Assembly: GCF_001880325.1 (NCBI RefSeq)
Contig: NZ_CP016312.1
Coordinates: 1,971,183-2,035,182, forward strand
DNA: 64,000 nucleotides
DNA from: Thermus brockianus
GTDB lineage: Bacteria > Deinococcota > Deinococci > Deinococcales > Thermaceae
Reading direction: 5' to 3'
Shown here one piece after another: positions 40,897 to 51,364 of the stretch. The translations under genes and the position numbers were made by a program. Every line of letters begins with the position of its first letter. The first letter of the stretch is position 1. The notes below the pieces were generated by a model, which had not been told where the DNA came from, did not search any database, and saw only the letters and a program-made list of their open reading frames with translations.

Positions 40897-41969
40897 TAGC
40901 TAGATTCTAACGTCAGTTTCTCCAGCTCCTGGGCCAGGGTCCAGGCGCTAAGGGCGTTGGTCCTTTCCCTCAAAATGCGTTCCCTTCCGTTTTTGCCTAG
41001 GCGCTCGGCCTCTTGGGGGTGGGTCATGAGCCAGCGAATGGCTTCCACGATGGCCCGTGGGGAGGGATTTATGAGGAGCCCTTCGTTGGGCGAGAGGACC
41101 TCTTTTTGAGGAGGATGTGCGCTAGCGATGACGGGAAGGCCCGAGGCCATGCCCTCCAGGATCACGAGGCCCGGATTGTCAGCAAGCGTGGGGAAGAGGA
41201 CGGCGTCGGCGGCTTTGTAGAACTCGGCCACATCGTTTCTCCTCCCAAGGAAACGCACGTTGGGCCTCCTTAGAGCTTGGGCAAGCCAACGGAGGGGGTA
41301 CATCCAGGTGCCTTCGCCTATAAGGAGGAAGTCCGCTTCCACGTGGCGTGCTGCAAGAACGATGGAAAGTTGATTTTTTTCTACGGTAAAACGTGCGGGC
41401 GTGAGGACCGTGAAGCGGGTAAGCCCTAGCTTCTTGCGCAGGGAAGCTCGTTCTTCTGGAGTTGGGGGATGGAAGCGCTTTGGATCAACGCCCACGGGGA
41501 CTACTCGGGCTTCTAACCCGAAGTGGCGGCGCACGTATTGAGCAGCCCAGTGCGTGCCTACAAAGATGCCATCGGCGGCAGCTACCCTGCGGGCTTTCGT
41601 GATTTGGTAAACGAAGCGGTACATATGTTTTAGGCCCAAGGGATAGTGGTATTCCAGTTGGTCGTGGAGGAATACGCTCCTGGGACGGGGTAAGTGGGCC
41701 AGGAGTGCGTACGTAGATGGGAACCACGCCTGGACGACACGCACGTGGGCTTTTTGGGTCAGGGTGACGAGCTGCTTAGGGTGGGTGTAGGTCTGGGTAG
41801 GTACGCCCCGTTCGTTGAGCGCTTGAATGAGAAAAGCCAGTCTAGGGTTCTGCGGTAGGTAAACGACGGGTCGGACCCCGTAGTTGGGCAGGTGCGGAAG
41901 GGTTTCCAGCAACCATATTTCGCTTCCCGCAACCCTAGGTGCATCGGTTAAGAAAGCTACGTTAAGCAT
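40896..41969 (-). CDS. Family 4 glycosyltransferase
   Basis: 357 residues from ATG 41969, overlapping the upstream gene by 8 nt; a TTG at 41975 is less likely. GT-B fold: NVAFLTDAPRVAGSEIWLLETLPHL at the N-terminus (the GGSE/AGSE donor loop), VVPVGVDPKRFHPP, LTPARFTVEKNQLSIVLAA and VLFPTLADNPGLVILEGMASGLPVIA (E-x7-E). It is a paralogue of the next gene. Third-position A/T is clearly higher than in flanking genes, suggesting later acquisition. Confidence 0.87.
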   Translation of the reverse strand: MLNVAFLTDAPRVAGSEIWLLETLPHLPNYGVRPVVYLPQNPRLAFLIQALNERGVPTQTYTHPKQLVTLTQKAHVRVVQAWFPSTYALLAHLPRPRSVFLHDQLEYHYPLGLKHMYRFVYQITKARRVAAADGIFVGTHWAAQYVRRHFGLEARVVPVGVDPKRFHPPTPEERASLRKKLGLTRFTVLTPARFTVEKNQLSIVLAARHVEADFLLIGEGTWMYPLRWLAQALRRPNVRFLGRRNDVAEFYKAADAVLFPTLADNPGLVILEGMASGLPVIASAHPPQKEVLSPNEGLLINPSPRAIVEAIRWLMTHPQEAERLGKNGRERILRERTNALSAWTLAQELEKLTLESS

Positions 41970-43014
41970 GAACAATCTCCAAAAGTGCTTCCCTTAGGTT
42001 CGTGGCTGCTTCTTGGAGGGTATGCTCGCGGAGAATGCGTGTACGCCCGTTGGCTCCGAGCTCGGGAAGGGCGAAGGCCTGTTGCAGAGCTGGGGCAAGG
42101 CGCCAGGGAAGAGGAGGGACAAGAAACCCTTCCACCCCGTGTGCTATGAGTTCCCTCTGAGCGGGAATGGGGGTGGTGACGATGGGAAGCCCCGAGGCCA
42201 TGGCCTCGAGGGTGGCCAGGGACTGGTTTTCCCCTAAGGTGGGAAGGCACATGGCATCGGCAGCCCGGTAGAGCTCGGGCATATCTTCCCTGCGCCCTAG
42301 GAAGTGCACGTTTCGGAGGCGAAGGCTACGGGCAACCCCCTGCCAAAGGCGGAGCAATTCCCCTGTGCCCACGAGCAGGAAGGTGACATGGGGAAGGAGC
42401 TTGGCGGTTAGCAGGAGTGCAAGGTGGTTCTTTTCCGGGCTCATCCGGGCCGGTACCAGAACCACCTTTCCTTCCAGGCCGTAGCGTGCCCGCAGAGCCT
42501 CCTTTTCCCCGGGGAGTGGAGGACGGAAGCGCTCCGTGTCTACCCCGTTAGGGACGGGGTAAACCCGCCTTACCCCGTGAACCTCCCTTAGCCATCTGGC
42601 CGCCCAGCGGGAGACAGTGAGGACCGCTTGCGCCCGTTTTAGGTTGGGAGCTTGGAGCAAGCGGTAACCTAACCGATAGAGGTAGCGCCCCCCGAAAGGA
42701 TAAAAGATTTCCACTTGGTCATGCACGAGGGGGATTAGACCAGGAAATCGTTTGTAAAAAGCACGGTAGCTTTGGGGGTACCAGGCCGAGGCCACCACGA
42801 GGTCAAAGCCTCGAGGCACCGCCCCTAGGTGGGTATAGGCGTGTACGGGGATACCCGCTTGGGCCAGGGCTTGGCGTATGGGAAGGTTGCCCGGGGTAGC
42901 GGGCATGGCGGCCTCAGGGCAAAGCCCAAGGGCCTTAAGTCGCGGCAGCGTTTCTTTAAGGTAGACCTCGCTTCCCCCTATGGTCTTGGCGTCGGTAAGG
43001 AAGAGGACCTTCAC
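41962..43014 (-). CDS. Family 4 glycosyltransferase
   Basis: 350 residues from GTG 43014 (GTGA overlap with pcp). The N-terminus VKVLFLTDAKTIGGSEVYLKETLPRL and the C-terminal VPARMSPEKNHLALLL...CLPTLGENQSLATLEAMASGLPIVT mark a GT4 enzyme related to its downstream neighbour (both have the GSE loop and a WxxxxYRxxxxR-like YRFVYQ/YRLGYRLL patch). Likely successive sugar additions in glycolipid or surface-glycan assembly, inferred from clustering. Confidence 0.87.
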   Translation of the reverse strand: MKVLFLTDAKTIGGSEVYLKETLPRLKALGLCPEAAMPATPGNLPIRQALAQAGIPVHAYTHLGAVPRGFDLVVASAWYPQSYRAFYKRFPGLIPLVHDQVEIFYPFGGRYLYRLGYRLLQAPNLKRAQAVLTVSRWAARWLREVHGVRRVYPVPNGVDTERFRPPLPGEKEALRARYGLEGKVVLVPARMSPEKNHLALLLTAKLLPHVTFLLVGTGELLRLWQGVARSLRLRNVHFLGRREDMPELYRAADAMCLPTLGENQSLATLEAMASGLPIVTTPIPAQRELIAHGVEGFLVPPLPWRLAPALQQAFALPELGANGRTRILREHTLQEAATNLREALLEIVHA

Positions 43015-43589
43015 AGCATCTCCAAAAGGATTTCCACGGCGCGGGCTTGCTCCCTCAGGGGTACGTAGGGCCCGCCCCTTTCCAACGCCAGCGTTTCGTC
43101 GGGCGGCAGGTGGACGAAGGCCACGGGGACGCTTACGGGCAGGTGATAAAGGGAGAGGTAAAACGCCTGGTTGCACAGGTAGCTTCCTGCGGAAAGGCTT
43201 GCCCGGGCGGGGATGCCCGCTTCGCGTAGCCGCCGCACCCCTTCCTTGACAGGGAAACGGGCGGGGAGGGCCAGAGGCCCGCCCGGAACCACCGCCTCGT
43301 CCTCCTTGAGGACGCCCTTGTTGTCCGGCCGTTCAAAGTCCAGGAGGTTGACGGCCAGGCGTTCCAGGGTGATGAGGGGGCGGTTTTCCGCTAGGCCAAG
43401 GTGCAAAACGGCCTTGGGATTTCGGGCATAAAGGGCCCGCAGGGCTTCCGGCAGCGCCCCGGTGTCCACGGGAAGGAGGGCGGTCTGGATGGGCTTTTCC
43501 CCGATGCTTCGGGGAAGGAGGGAGAGGAGGGCGGCGGAAGGGTTGTGCCTTAGGCCGCCGAAGGGTTCAAAGCCGGTAAGCAAGACCAT
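43011..43589 (-). CDS. pcp: Pyroglutamyl-peptidase I
   Basis: 192 residues. LLTGFEPFGGLRHNPSA opens the family; the Glu lies in LGLAENRPLITLERLAVN, the nucleophilic Cys in AGSYLCNQAFYLSL and the His in VAFVHLPPDE. It removes N-terminal pyroglutamate from peptides. ATG 43589 follows TATAAT (43613-43608) by 18 nt. First gene of the pcp-GT4-GT4-GT4 run by overlap, although functional linkage to glycosylation is not obvious. Confidence 0.94.
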   Translation of the reverse strand: MVLLTGFEPFGGLRHNPSAALLSLLPRSIGEKPIQTALLPVDTGALPEALRALYARNPKAVLHLGLAENRPLITLERLAVNLLDFERPDNKGVLKEDEAVVPGGPLALPARFPVKEGVRRLREAGIPARASLSAGSYLCNQAFYLSLYHLPVSVPVAFVHLPPDETLALERGGPYVPLREQARAVEILLEML

Positions 43590-43607
43590 GCGTTAACCCA
43601 AGCGGCC

Positions 43608-43613
43608 ATTATA
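43608..43613 (-). promoter_or_regulatory. -10 element of pcp
   Basis: A perfect TATAAT on the minus strand, 18 nt before ATG 43589. The -35 region is weak. Confidence 0.6.
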
Positions 43614-43649
43614 GTACCCTTTCCTTTGACGCGGTATAAGATGGTGGGC

Positions 43650-44485
43650 GTGGAACTGGGTCTTGTGACCGACACCGCGGCGGACCTATCCCCCAAAGTG
43701 CTTCAGGAGGAGGCGGTGGGTCTTGTGCCCATCTACGTCCACCTGGCCGGGCGCAAGTACAAGGATTGGCAAGAGCTCACCCCCGATGCCCTTTATCAGG
43801 CTATGCGGGCGGGGGCTGAGCCCGTTACCGAGCCCCCCAGCGTGGAGGACTTCGCCGAGGTTTACGAGCGGTACCTTCAGGTTTTTGACCGCCTCCTTTC
43901 CATCCACGTGTCTGGAGAGCTTTCCAAGACCGTGGACCGAGCCCGGGAGGCGGCGTTGAAGGTGGCCCCCACCCGCATCCGGGTGGTGGACTCGGGTATG
44001 GTTTCCGCCGGGCTTGGGGCCATGGTGCTCCGGGCGGTGGAGATGCTGAAAGGGGGGCGGAGGAAGAGGAGGTGGTGCGGGAGCTGGAGCGGTTGAAGCG
44101 TTCCAGCCTTTATTTTAGCGTGGCCGACCTTTCCCACCTGGCCCGCAACGGCCGCCTGCCCCGCTTTGGGGAGGTGGTGGGGAACCTTTTGGGCCTTCGG
44201 CCCATCCTCCGCATTGAGAAGGGGCATATCCGCTTCCTTAAAGTGGCTAGGGAAAACGCCGTGCCTGAGGCCTTGGCCCGATTGGTGCTGGACGAGTTTA
44301 GGGGGCGCACCGCCCGCATCACCATCGCCCACACCGATGCCAAGGCGGAGTGGATTGAGGGGCTGAAGAAGGGTTTGGAAAGCGCCTTGCGCCTGGAACG
44401 GGGCCGCATCACCCGTTCAGGGGCCACCATCGCCGCCAACGTGGGCCTAGGGGCGTTGGCCGTGCACGCCTATTCGGTAGAATGA
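43650..44485 (+). CDS. DegV family fatty-acid-binding protein (one-base frameshift)
   Basis: DegV/FakB proteins bind a fatty acid and present it to a kinase. The N-terminus [37 protein letters not shown] and [43 protein letters not shown] are the lipid-pocket motifs. After the break come [28 protein letters not shown] and AHTDAKAEW. The frame breaks at the G6 run 44052-44057; one more G restores ~278 residues. GTG 43650 has TAAGAT 7 nt upstream; ATG 43641 is the alternative. No fakA kinase gene is adjacent. It overlaps mfd by 4 nt. Confidence 0.85.
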
Positions 44486-47445
44486 CGGGTGGCCCTTTGG
44501 GCCAGCCCATGGATACCCTCCTGCGCACCTTCTATGGCCACCGCCTAAACCTGCCCCAGGTGGGGGCAGCTTGGCTTTTTGCCCGGGAAGCGCCCCCTGC
44601 GGTGCTCCTGGTTCCGGAAGAACGCGTAAGGCGTTACCAGGACCTCTCCGCCTTTGGGGTACCCGTCTACGTGAACCCGGGCCTCGAGGCCCTAGAGGAG
44701 AAGGCCCTCTTCGTCTTCTCCTACGGGGAAGCCCTGGCTCCCTTCCCCGAGGACCCCGAGGCCTGGCGCCTGGTCCTGGAGGTGGGGCGGCATTACCCGC
44801 GGGAAGCCCTCCTTTCCCGCCTCCTCCAGATGGGCTACGCCCGGGACGAGGACTACCGGGTCCTGGGGGAGGTTTTGGAGCTCGGGGAGGTGCGGCTGGA
44901 GTTCTTTGGGGACGAGCTGGAAAGGCTCTTGGTAGCGGGGACGGAAAGGCGCCGCCACGTCCTCCTGCCCAAGCCGGGAAAGGCGGAAGGTTTCCAAAGC
45001 CATAAGATCCGCCACTTCCCGGGACCCGTTTACCTGGACACCCCCGCCCTGGCCCCCAAGGCCCTCTGGCCCCTCCTGGAGGGGCGGCCCCTGGTGGCCC
45101 TGGGGAGCGGGGTGGAGTTTCCTCCCTTGGAGCTCGGGGTGCGCCCCCTCCCTCCCTACCGGGGGAGCCTGAAGGCTTTGGAGAAGGACCTGGCCCGCTG
45201 GCTTGGGGAGGGCAAGCGGGTCCACCTCTTCGTGGGCCATGCCCGCACCCTGGAGTACTTGCGGAGGCGCCTTGCGGCCTTTGAGCCCCAGGTGGTGGAG
45301 CGGTTTCCGGGGCCCAAGGGCCGCCTCTCCCTCCTCCCAGGGGCCTTTGAAGGGGGGGCGGAGTGGGGGGAGCATGTCCTCCTCACCGAGGCCTTGGTCT
45401 TCGCCACCGGGGGTGTGCGGGCAAGGCTGCGCCGGGGGGAGGGGCTTACCGACCCGGGGGCCCTTACCCCAGGGGACTACCTCATCCACCCCGAGCACGG
45501 CATCGGCCAGTTTTTGGGCTTGGAAACGCGGGAGGTTCTGGGGGCCAGGCGGGACTATCTGGTCCTCCGCTACAAGGGAGAAGGGCGGCTTTACCTTCCC
45601 GTGGAACAGCTACCCCTCCTCAGGCGGCATCCGGGTACCACGGATGACCCCCCGGAGCTCTCCTCCCTGGGCAAGAACGAGTGGCAACGGGCCAAGGAAA
45701 GGGCAAGGAAGGACGTGGAGGAGCTTGCGGCCCGCCTCCTTGTCCTACAGGCCAAGCGCAAGGCCACCCCGGGCCGGGCCTTTCCCCCCCTGCCGGACTG
45801 GGACCCCCTCATTGGGAAGGGTTTTCCCTACGAGCTCACCCCTGACCAGAAGCGGGCCCTGGAGGAGGTTCTAAGGGACCTGGAAAGCCCCCACCCCATG
45901 GACCGCCTGGTTTCGGGGGACGTGGGCTTCGGCAAGACGGAGGTGGCCCTAAGGGCCGCCCACCGGGTGGTGGGGCACGGGGCCCAGGTGGCCTTCCTGG
46001 TCCCCACCACCCTGCTCGCTGAACAGCACGGCAAGACCTTCCGCAAGCGCTACCAAGGCCTACCCGTGCGGGTGGCGGTGCTTTCCCGCTTCACCCCGGA
46101 GAAGGAGGAGGCGGAGATCCTCAAGGGCTTGGCGGAAGGGGGGGTGGACATCGTCATCGGCACCCACCGCCTCCTCCAGCCGGATGTGCGCTTCAGGGAC
46201 CTGGGCCTCCTCATCGTGGACGAGGAGCACCGCTTTGGTGTGGCCCAGAAGGAGAGGATCCGGGAGCTCAAGGCGGAGGTGGACACCCTCTACCTCTCGG
46301 CCACGCCCATCCCCCGCACCCTTTATAGCGCCCTGGTCGGCCTAAAGGACCTCTCCAGCATCCAGACCCCACCCCCGGGGCGGAAGCCCATCCGCACCTT
46401 TCTCGCCCCCTTTGACCCCCTCCTGGTGCGGGAGGCTATCCTCCAGGAGCTGGAAAGGGGCGGCAAGGTCTTTTACGTTCACGACCGGGTAGCCTCCATT
46501 GAGGCCAGGCGGCGTTACCTGGAAAACCTGGTCCCCGAGGCCCGCATCGGCGTGGTCCACGGCCAGATGCCGGAAGGCCTTGTGGAGGAAACCATGCTCC
46601 TCTTCGCCGAAGGGGCTTACGACGTGCTCCTGGCCACCACCATTATTGAGTCTGGCCTGGACGTGCCCGAGGCCAACACCATCCTCATTGAGCGGGCGGA
46701 CCGGTTGGGCCTCGCCACCCTGTACCAGCTACGGGGCCGGGTGGGCCGCCGGGACCAGGAGGCTTATGCCTACCTCTTCCACCCGCCTAGGCTTACCGAG
46801 GCGGCGGAGAAGCGCCTTAACGCTATTGCCGACCTCTCCGACCTGGGCTCCGGCCACCTCCTGGCGGAGAGGGACATGGAGATCCGGGGGGTAGGGAACC
46901 TTTTGGGCCCCGAGCAGCACGGGCACATCCGCGCCCTTTCCCTGGAGGTCTACACGGACCTCCTGGAGGAAGCCATCCGCAAGCTCAAGGGGGAGGCCAA
47001 GGAGGAAAGGCCCCACGTCACCCTGGACCTGGCCCTTTCCGCCCGCCTGCCGGCGGAATACGTGGGGAGCCTCGAGGCGCGAAGCCGCTACTACGGCCGC
47101 TTCGCCGAGGCGAGGAGCCTGGCCGAGCTATCCCGGCTGGTGCGGGAGCTTAAGGAGCGGTATGGCCCCTTGCCCGAGGAGGCGGAAAACTTCGTGAACC
47201 TGGCCCGCCTCCGCCTGGTGGCCGAGCGCAAGGGGGTGGTTTCCCTCACCGAGGACCTCACCCACCTGCAGGCCGTTTTTGGCTACTGGCCCTTGGACTA
47301 CGATGCCCGGGGGCTCAAAGGCCTTCCCTTCCGCCTGGAGATCACCCAGTACCCTCCCGGCTTCCGCCTGGAAAAGAAAGGATTAAGGCCCCGGGACTAT
47401 CCCGAAGCCTTAATGGAAACGCTGTTTCTTTTCGCAGACCGTTAG
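44482..47445 (+). CDS. mfd: Transcription-repair coupling factor Mfd
   Basis: 987 residues from ATG 44482 (ATGA overlap with degV); ATG 44509 would give 978 and is the alternative. The N-terminal UvrB-homology module is degenerate. The RNA polymerase-interacting domain follows ([21 protein letters not shown]). The translocase motor has [16 protein letters not shown] (Walker A), [11 protein letters not shown] (DEEH box), [10 protein letters not shown] and [16 protein letters not shown] (motif VI). The C-terminal UvrA-gating domain ends the protein. It releases stalled RNA polymerase and recruits UvrA. The stop overlaps the convergent ALDH gene by 3 bp. Confidence 0.97.
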   Translation: MTGGPLGQPMDTLLRTFYGHRLNLPQVGAAWLFAREAPPAVLLVPEERVRRYQDLSAFGVPVYVNPGLEALEEKALFVFSYGEALAPFPEDPEAWRLVLEVGRHYPREALLSRLLQMGYARDEDYRVLGEVLELGEVRLEFFGDELERLLVAGTERRRHVLLPKPGKAEGFQSHKIRHFPGPVYLDTPALAPKALWPLLEGRPLVALGSGVEFPPLELGVRPLPPYRGSLKALEKDLARWLGEGKRVHLFVGHARTLEYLRRRLAAFEPQVVERFPGPKGRLSLLPGAFEGGAEWGEHVLLTEALVFATGGVRARLRRGEGLTDPGALTPGDYLIHPEHGIGQFLGLETREVLGARRDYLVLRYKGEGRLYLPVEQLPLLRRHPGTTDDPPELSSLGKNEWQRAKERARKDVEELAARLLVLQAKRKATPGRAFPPLPDWDPLIGKGFPYELTPDQKRALEEVLRDLESPHPMDRLVSGDVGFGKTEVALRAAHRVVGHGAQVAFLVPTTLLAEQHGKTFRKRYQGLPVRVAVLSRFTPEKEEAEILKGLAEGGVDIVIGTHRLLQPDVRFRDLGLLIVDEEHRFGVAQKERIRELKAEVDTLYLSATPIPRTLYSALVGLKDLSSIQTPPPGRKPIRTFLAPFDPLLVREAILQELERGGKVFYVHDRVASIEARRRYLENLVPEARIGVVHGQMPEGLVEETMLLFAEGAYDVLLATTIIESGLDVPEANTILIERADRLGLATLYQLRGRVGRRDQEAYAYLFHPPRLTEAAEKRLNAIADLSDLGSGHLLAERDMEIRGVGNLLGPEQHGHIRALSLEVYTDLLEEAIRKLKGEAKEERPHVTLDLALSARLPAEYVGSLEARSRYYGRFAEARSLAELSRLVRELKERYGPLPEEAENFVNLARLRLVAERKGVVSLTEDLTHLQAVFGYWPLDYDARGLKGLPFRLEITQYPPGFRLEKKGLRPRDYPEALMETLFLFADR

Positions 47446-48920
47446 CTCAAGTTTAGCCAGACGCTTTTGACTTCCGTATAGTGTTCTAAGGCATAGTGGC
47501 CCATTTCCCTACCCAAGCCACTTTCTTTGAAGCCGCCCCAAGGGCTGGTGGCATCTAGGAGAAGGTAGCCGTTGACCCAAACGGTGCCCGCCTTTAGGCT
47601 GTGGGCTACGCGGATAGCTTGCTTTAGGTCTTCGCTCCAGACGCCCGCAGCTAGGCCGTAGCGCGTTGCGTTTGCCCGCTGAACGGCCTCATCTAATTTC
47701 TCGTAAGGGAGAATGGTGAGAACAGGTCCGAAGATTTCTTCCTGCGCAATCGTGTGGCGATCCTCGGCCAGGAAAACCGTAGGCTTGACGTAGAATCCCG
47801 TAAGCGAAGGGTTGGGCTCTCCACCCAATAGAAGTTCAGCGCCTTCCTCTTTTCCTTTCCGAATATAGTTGAGTACCCGTGCTCTATGTTCCTCGCTGAT
47901 TAGCGGCCCCATTTGGGTAGCCGGATCTAGAGGGTGCCCTTGGCGGATGTTTTTAACGGCATCCAAGAACGTGTTCATGAAGGTGTCCAGGTAGCTTTTG
48001 GGTACAAAAAGGCGGCTACCAGCAGCGCAGACTTCGCCCTGGTTAAAGAAGGCGGCAAATAGTACGCCACGGACTACTTTTTGTGGATCCGCATCTTCCA
48101 ATACAATGTTGGGAGACTTCCCTCCCAATTCTAGGGTGACACGCTTTAGCTGGTCTGCCGACTTTTTGAGGATAGCCTTGCCGACCTCAGGTGAACCCGT
48201 GAAGGATATCTTCGCCACCCTTGGATGCAGAACGAGGGCCTCTCCTGCTTCGGGACCGTAACCCGGTACGATGTTTACCACCCCCTTGGGGAAGCCAGCA
48301 GCTTCGATGAGTTCAGCAAGGTATAAGGCGGTAAGGGGGGTGAGCTCAGAAGGTTTTAACACCACGGTGTTCCCTGCAGCGAGGGCAGGGGCTAACTTCC
48401 AGCTCGCAATGAGTAGAGGGAAGTTCCAAGGGGTAATTGCCCCGATCACGCCTAGGGGTTCGCGCCGGGTATAGGCAAGGTAGTTTCCTGGGAGAGAGAC
48501 TGGGAGGACTTCCCCGGACCATTTGGTACTCCATCCGGCAAAATAACGAAAGTGTTGTGCAGCCAGGGGAACATCTGCGGTCCGAGCCTCAATATAGGGC
48601 TTGCCAACGTTAAGGGCTTCTAGAATGGCCAGGGCTTCGGCGTGCTCCTCTATTAGTTCCGCGAGCCGGAAAAGCAATCGGCCCCTTTCGTCGGGGCTCG
48701 TCCGTCCCCAAGAGCCTTGAAGGGCCCTTTCAGCAGCTAGAACAGCCTGGTCTACATCGGGAGCTTTGGCCCGCGCCACCCAGGCGAGGACCTCCTTGGT
48801 AGCAGGGTTGAGGACGGGGAAACGCTCCCCGTCTGCCGCTTCAACGAACCTTCCGCCAATGTAAAGCGCTCCAACACGGCTCAGGAAGTCGTCAATCTGA
48901 CGCGGGACGTTGATGATCAT
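47442..48920 (-). CDS. Aldehyde dehydrogenase of the R2lox operon
   Basis: 492 residues. [29 protein letters not shown] coenzyme site, [22 protein letters not shown] with the general-base Glu, and [15 protein letters not shown] with catalytic Cys near residue 293. The C-terminal [15 protein letters not shown] is typical of betaine/phenylacetaldehyde/retinal-type ALDHs. Last gene of a minus-strand operon after the R2lox and alcohol dehydrogenase genes, so it likely oxidises the aldehyde formed there. Codon use is markedly less G/C-biased than in mfd next door. Confidence 0.9.
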   Translation of the reverse strand: MIINVPRQIDDFLSRVGALYIGGRFVEAADGERFPVLNPATKEVLAWVARAKAPDVDQAVLAAERALQGSWGRTSPDERGRLLFRLAELIEEHAEALAILEALNVGKPYIEARTADVPLAAQHFRYFAGWSTKWSGEVLPVSLPGNYLAYTRREPLGVIGAITPWNFPLLIASWKLAPALAAGNTVVLKPSELTPLTALYLAELIEAAGFPKGVVNIVPGYGPEAGEALVLHPRVAKISFTGSPEVGKAILKKSADQLKRVTLELGGKSPNIVLEDADPQKVVRGVLFAAFFNQGEVCAAGSRLFVPKSYLDTFMNTFLDAVKNIRQGHPLDPATQMGPLISEEHRARVLNYIRKGKEEGAELLLGGEPNPSLTGFYVKPTVFLAEDRHTIAQEEIFGPVLTILPYEKLDEAVQRANATRYGLAAGVWSEDLKQAIRVAHSLKAGTVWVNGYLLLDATSPWGGFKESGLGREMGHYALEHYTEVKSVWLNLS

Positions 48921-48923
48921 GGT

Positions 48924-49826
48924 TTAGGCTTCTCCTTCCTGCATTTCTAGGGCGATTTGCTCGATCTCTTTGAGGCTTTGGTTGCGAGCCAGCTCCAATC
49001 GCCGGTAGCGCTTTTGGAATTGACCCATGGCATAGTTGACGAACTCCCCGACTTCTAGTTGGAGAGGAAACCCCTGCGGGTAGGTGCGGAAAATGTCTTG
49101 AACCACGCCGAGCGCATAGGGAAGAAGGTAGTTCATTCGGCGCTCCACGATTTCCCACAAGGATGGGTTTTCTGCGAGCAATCGGGAAAGGAGGTAAATG
49201 CCGTAGGCGATATGGCGAGACTCGTCGCGCTGGACGTGGCGAATACCCTCTATCGTTCCGGGAAGCTTCACGCCCTGTTGGCCCAAGAGTTCAGCGGCAC
49301 GATAGTAGGCATAGTAGCCCGTTTCCGCCAGCACGCCCTCAACGATCATGTTGTACGTGACCGCCGCTTCTGCTTGCGCTTCCGGAGAGGGATCCTCCAA
49401 AAGCCGCCCCATTGCTTTTGGAAGTTCCTCGTAGAAGATCTTCTTGTAGTTATTGCTATGGAAGCGCTCGAGATTGGCCTCTTGGGCCACCTCTCTAATG
49501 AGCAAATCAAAGAATTCTACGTGTTTGGCTTCGTCCACGAGGAAGGTGGTTAGGTACATCTCTTCTTCCAATCGTCCCTCACGAGCGATTACCTGAACCA
49601 AGGGAAGTAGGTCCAGGGTGACAGCTTCTTCCCCGGACACAAAGAGGGAAGCCAGGTGGAGCGAAGCCTCTTTTTGTCCTTCATTGAGCGCAGCAAAGCT
49701 CTCTTTGTCAACTGAGAAGTCAATCGCTTTAGGATCCCAGAAATACTTCTTCGCCTTATGGTAAAGTTGGAGAGGAAAAGAATCCCTTAAGCCTTCCCGT
49801 GCTGTTTGGAAACCTTCGCGCAACAT
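48924..49826 (-). CDS. R2-like ligand-binding oxidase (ferritin-like)
   Basis: 300 residues with the four-helix carboxylate di-metal site: Glu66 in SGEEAVTLDLLP, Glu99/His102 in VDEAKHVEFF, Glu163 in YNMIVEGVLAE and Glu202/His205 in RDESRHIAYG. Val69 and Tyr158 sit where the family forms its Val-Tyr cross-link. R2lox proteins assemble a Mn/Fe centre, bind a long-chain fatty acid and are proposed two-electron oxidases of hydrocarbons; the true substrate is unknown. Ribonucleotide reductase function is unlikely because the radical tyrosine context is absent. It sits 4 nt from the ADH stop and 3 nt before the ALDH start. Confidence 0.9.
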   Translation of the reverse strand: MLREGFQTAREGLRDSFPLQLYHKAKKYFWDPKAIDFSVDKESFAALNEGQKEASLHLASLFVSGEEAVTLDLLPLVQVIAREGRLEEEMYLTTFLVDEAKHVEFFDLLIREVAQEANLERFHSNNYKKIFYEELPKAMGRLLEDPSPEAQAEAAVTYNMIVEGVLAETGYYAYYRAAELLGQQGVKLPGTIEGIRHVQRDESRHIAYGIYLLSRLLAENPSLWEIVERRMNYLLPYALGVVQDIFRTYPQGFPLQLEVGEFVNYAMGQFQKRYRRLELARNQSLKEIEQIALEMQEGEA

Positions 49827-49830
49827 CTTC

Positions 49831-50874
49831 TCACCCCCTAACTACCAAAAGGACCTTGAGCGCTTCTTTGCGGTCAAACAGTTCGTATCCCCGGGGAGCT
49901 TCTTCCAGAGGAAGATAATGGGAGATGATCTTCTCCGGTTGTAGCCGCCCACTTGCCAGGAGAGCCAGAACGGTATCAATGTACAAATGGACGTTGGCTA
50001 GGCCAATCCGGAAGGTTAGGTCCTTGACTAGCGCAGAGGCTAAGGGAAAGGGGAAGGAGGGTGCATTGTCCACGCCAACGGCCGATACTCTTCCACCCGG
50101 CCGCACCATCTCCAAGGCTAGGCTAAGGGTGGTTGTCCCGCCCACGGCCTCGAGGACCAGGTCAGGTCCCTCATCGTTGGTTTCAGAACGAGCGCGGCGG
50201 ACAGGATTTTCTCGCTCAGCATTTATAGGAATGGCGCCGAGAGCGGCAGCACGTTCCAGGCGCTCGGGAATACGGTCAATGGCCAGGACTTTGCTCGCGC
50301 CCAACGCCTGTGCCACCTCAATGGCCATCAACCCTACAGGCCCAGCTCCGATGACTGCCACGCTGTCCCCTGGACGGAACTGGCCCTGAATAAGGCCCCC
50401 ATAAGCCGTGGAAAGTATGTCGCCGGCAAAAATGGCCCTTTCAGGGCTCAGGTTTGGAGGTAGTTTGCGAAGATTGACGTTGGCAAAAGGCACCCGTAAC
50501 AGTTCTGTTTGGGCGCCTTGGAGGTTGCCGAACATGGGGCCGTAACCATAGACGCCTCCTCGCTCACACAGGTTGTACTGTTGCCTCCTGCAGTAGGTGC
50601 AGGTACCACATGCGATGTGGAAGGGCCCTACAACCCAGTCGCCCGGCCTGAGGTCTGGGATGCCCTCACCTACCGCTTCTACCTGGCCCACAAATTCGTG
50701 ACCCAGAATGCTCCCTGGGAGGACAGGTATTTTGCCGTGGTAAAGGTGCAGGTCCGAACCGCAGATCCCAGCTAGATGCACCCGTACCAGTGCATCCAAC
50801 GGATGTTGAAGGCTAGGGGGGTCCACCCTTTTGACTGCGATTCGTTCCTTACCTTCAAAAACAACCGCACGCAT
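49831..50874 (-). CDS. Zinc-dependent alcohol dehydrogenase (MDR family)
   Basis: 347 residues. The catalytic zinc site is ICGSDLHLYHG plus GHEFVGQVEAVGEG. The structural zinc lobe has CGTCTYCRRQQYNLC, four cysteines. The coenzyme site is AVIGAGPVGLMAIEVAQALGASKVLAID; the acidic residue after the Rossmann turn suggests NAD. The sequence resembles the formaldehyde/glutathione-independent and threonine dehydrogenase branch. Between SCP2-like and R2lox genes it is well placed to oxidise an alcohol to the aldehyde used by the ALDH. Confidence 0.9.
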   Translation of the reverse strand: MRAVVFEGKERIAVKRVDPPSLQHPLDALVRVHLAGICGSDLHLYHGKIPVLPGSILGHEFVGQVEAVGEGIPDLRPGDWVVGPFHIACGTCTYCRRQQYNLCERGGVYGYGPMFGNLQGAQTELLRVPFANVNLRKLPPNLSPERAIFAGDILSTAYGGLIQGQFRPGDSVAVIGAGPVGLMAIEVAQALGASKVLAIDRIPERLERAAALGAIPINAERENPVRRARSETNDEGPDLVLEAVGGTTTLSLALEMVRPGGRVSAVGVDNAPSFPFPLASALVKDLTFRIGLANVHLYIDTVLALLASGRLQPEKIISHYLPLEEAPRGYELFDRKEALKVLLVVRG

Positions 50875-50876
50875 GG

Positions 50877-51299
50877 TTACAGCCCTTCCGGATACTGGGT
50901 GGGGACTTGTTTTGCCGTATTGGTGAGTTCTAGGGCTGCCATCATGTACTGGCTGAGCGCAGCAAGGTCCCCCTTTTCGAGTTTGACTTTCCCCCGCATG
51001 AGGGCGGATACGGGGTCCAGTTCTCCTTCAATGATTTGTTTCCATGTGCGGGCATCGGCGGTAATTATGTATGGGGCGTCCTCGAAATCCTGCGCGGTAG
51101 CTTGTCGTGCACTCCGGCATTCACCGTGGTAGAGATCCAGGTAAATGCCCCGCTTTTCTTCCAGGCCGAAGGCGGGATCCGGCTCTACCGCTAAGATTAG
51201 CGCCCCTTCCCATGTCGCAGCGGCCTGGCGATAGGCGGAATTGCTGTTCAGAGCTTCGCAGTATGCTTTGGCCCATTCGTCGGAGAAAGGTTCGTACAT
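50877..51299 (-). CDS. SCP2-like sterol/lipid-carrier domain protein
   Basis: 140 residues. The C-terminal part, PYIITADARTWKQIIEGELDPVSALMRGKVKLEKGDLAALSQYMMAAL, is the hallmark of the SCP2 fold (the DPxxAxMxGKxKxxGD motif). Such proteins bind acyl chains or sterol-like ligands in a hydrophobic tunnel. As first gene of the operon, with a strong SD (GGGAGGTGA), it may deliver lipid substrate to the oxidase/dehydrogenases. The ADH ATG lies 2 nt after its stop. Confidence 0.87.
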   Translation of the reverse strand: MYEPFSDEWAKAYCEALNSNSAYRQAAATWEGALILAVEPDPAFGLEEKRGIYLDLYHGECRSARQATAQDFEDAPYIITADARTWKQIIEGELDPVSALMRGKVKLEKGDLAALSQYMMAALELTNTAKQVPTQYPEGL

Positions 51300-51335
51300 A
51301 GGATTGTCACCTCCCGGTTTGGGAATGCAGTTATC

Positions 51336-51364
51336 ACCTTAGACCGGGTCAAGGCTTCTGTCAA
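51336..51364 (-). promoter_or_regulatory. Promoter and candidate operator of the SCP2-ADH-R2lox-ALDH operon
   Basis: Minus strand TTGACA (51364-51359), 17-nt spacer, TAAGGT (51341-51336). Within the spacer and -10 lies TTGACCCGGTCTAAG (51352-51338), an imperfect palindrome that shares 12 of 16 bases, counting one flanking position, with a site at the fadN promoter. Confidence 0.65.

Noticed and set aside
48924..49826. Ribonucleotide reductase small subunit
   Set aside because: The di-metal ligands fit, but the Val/Tyr cross-link positions, the length, the absence of a large-subunit gene and the ADH/ALDH/SCP2 context fit R2-like ligand-binding oxidase.
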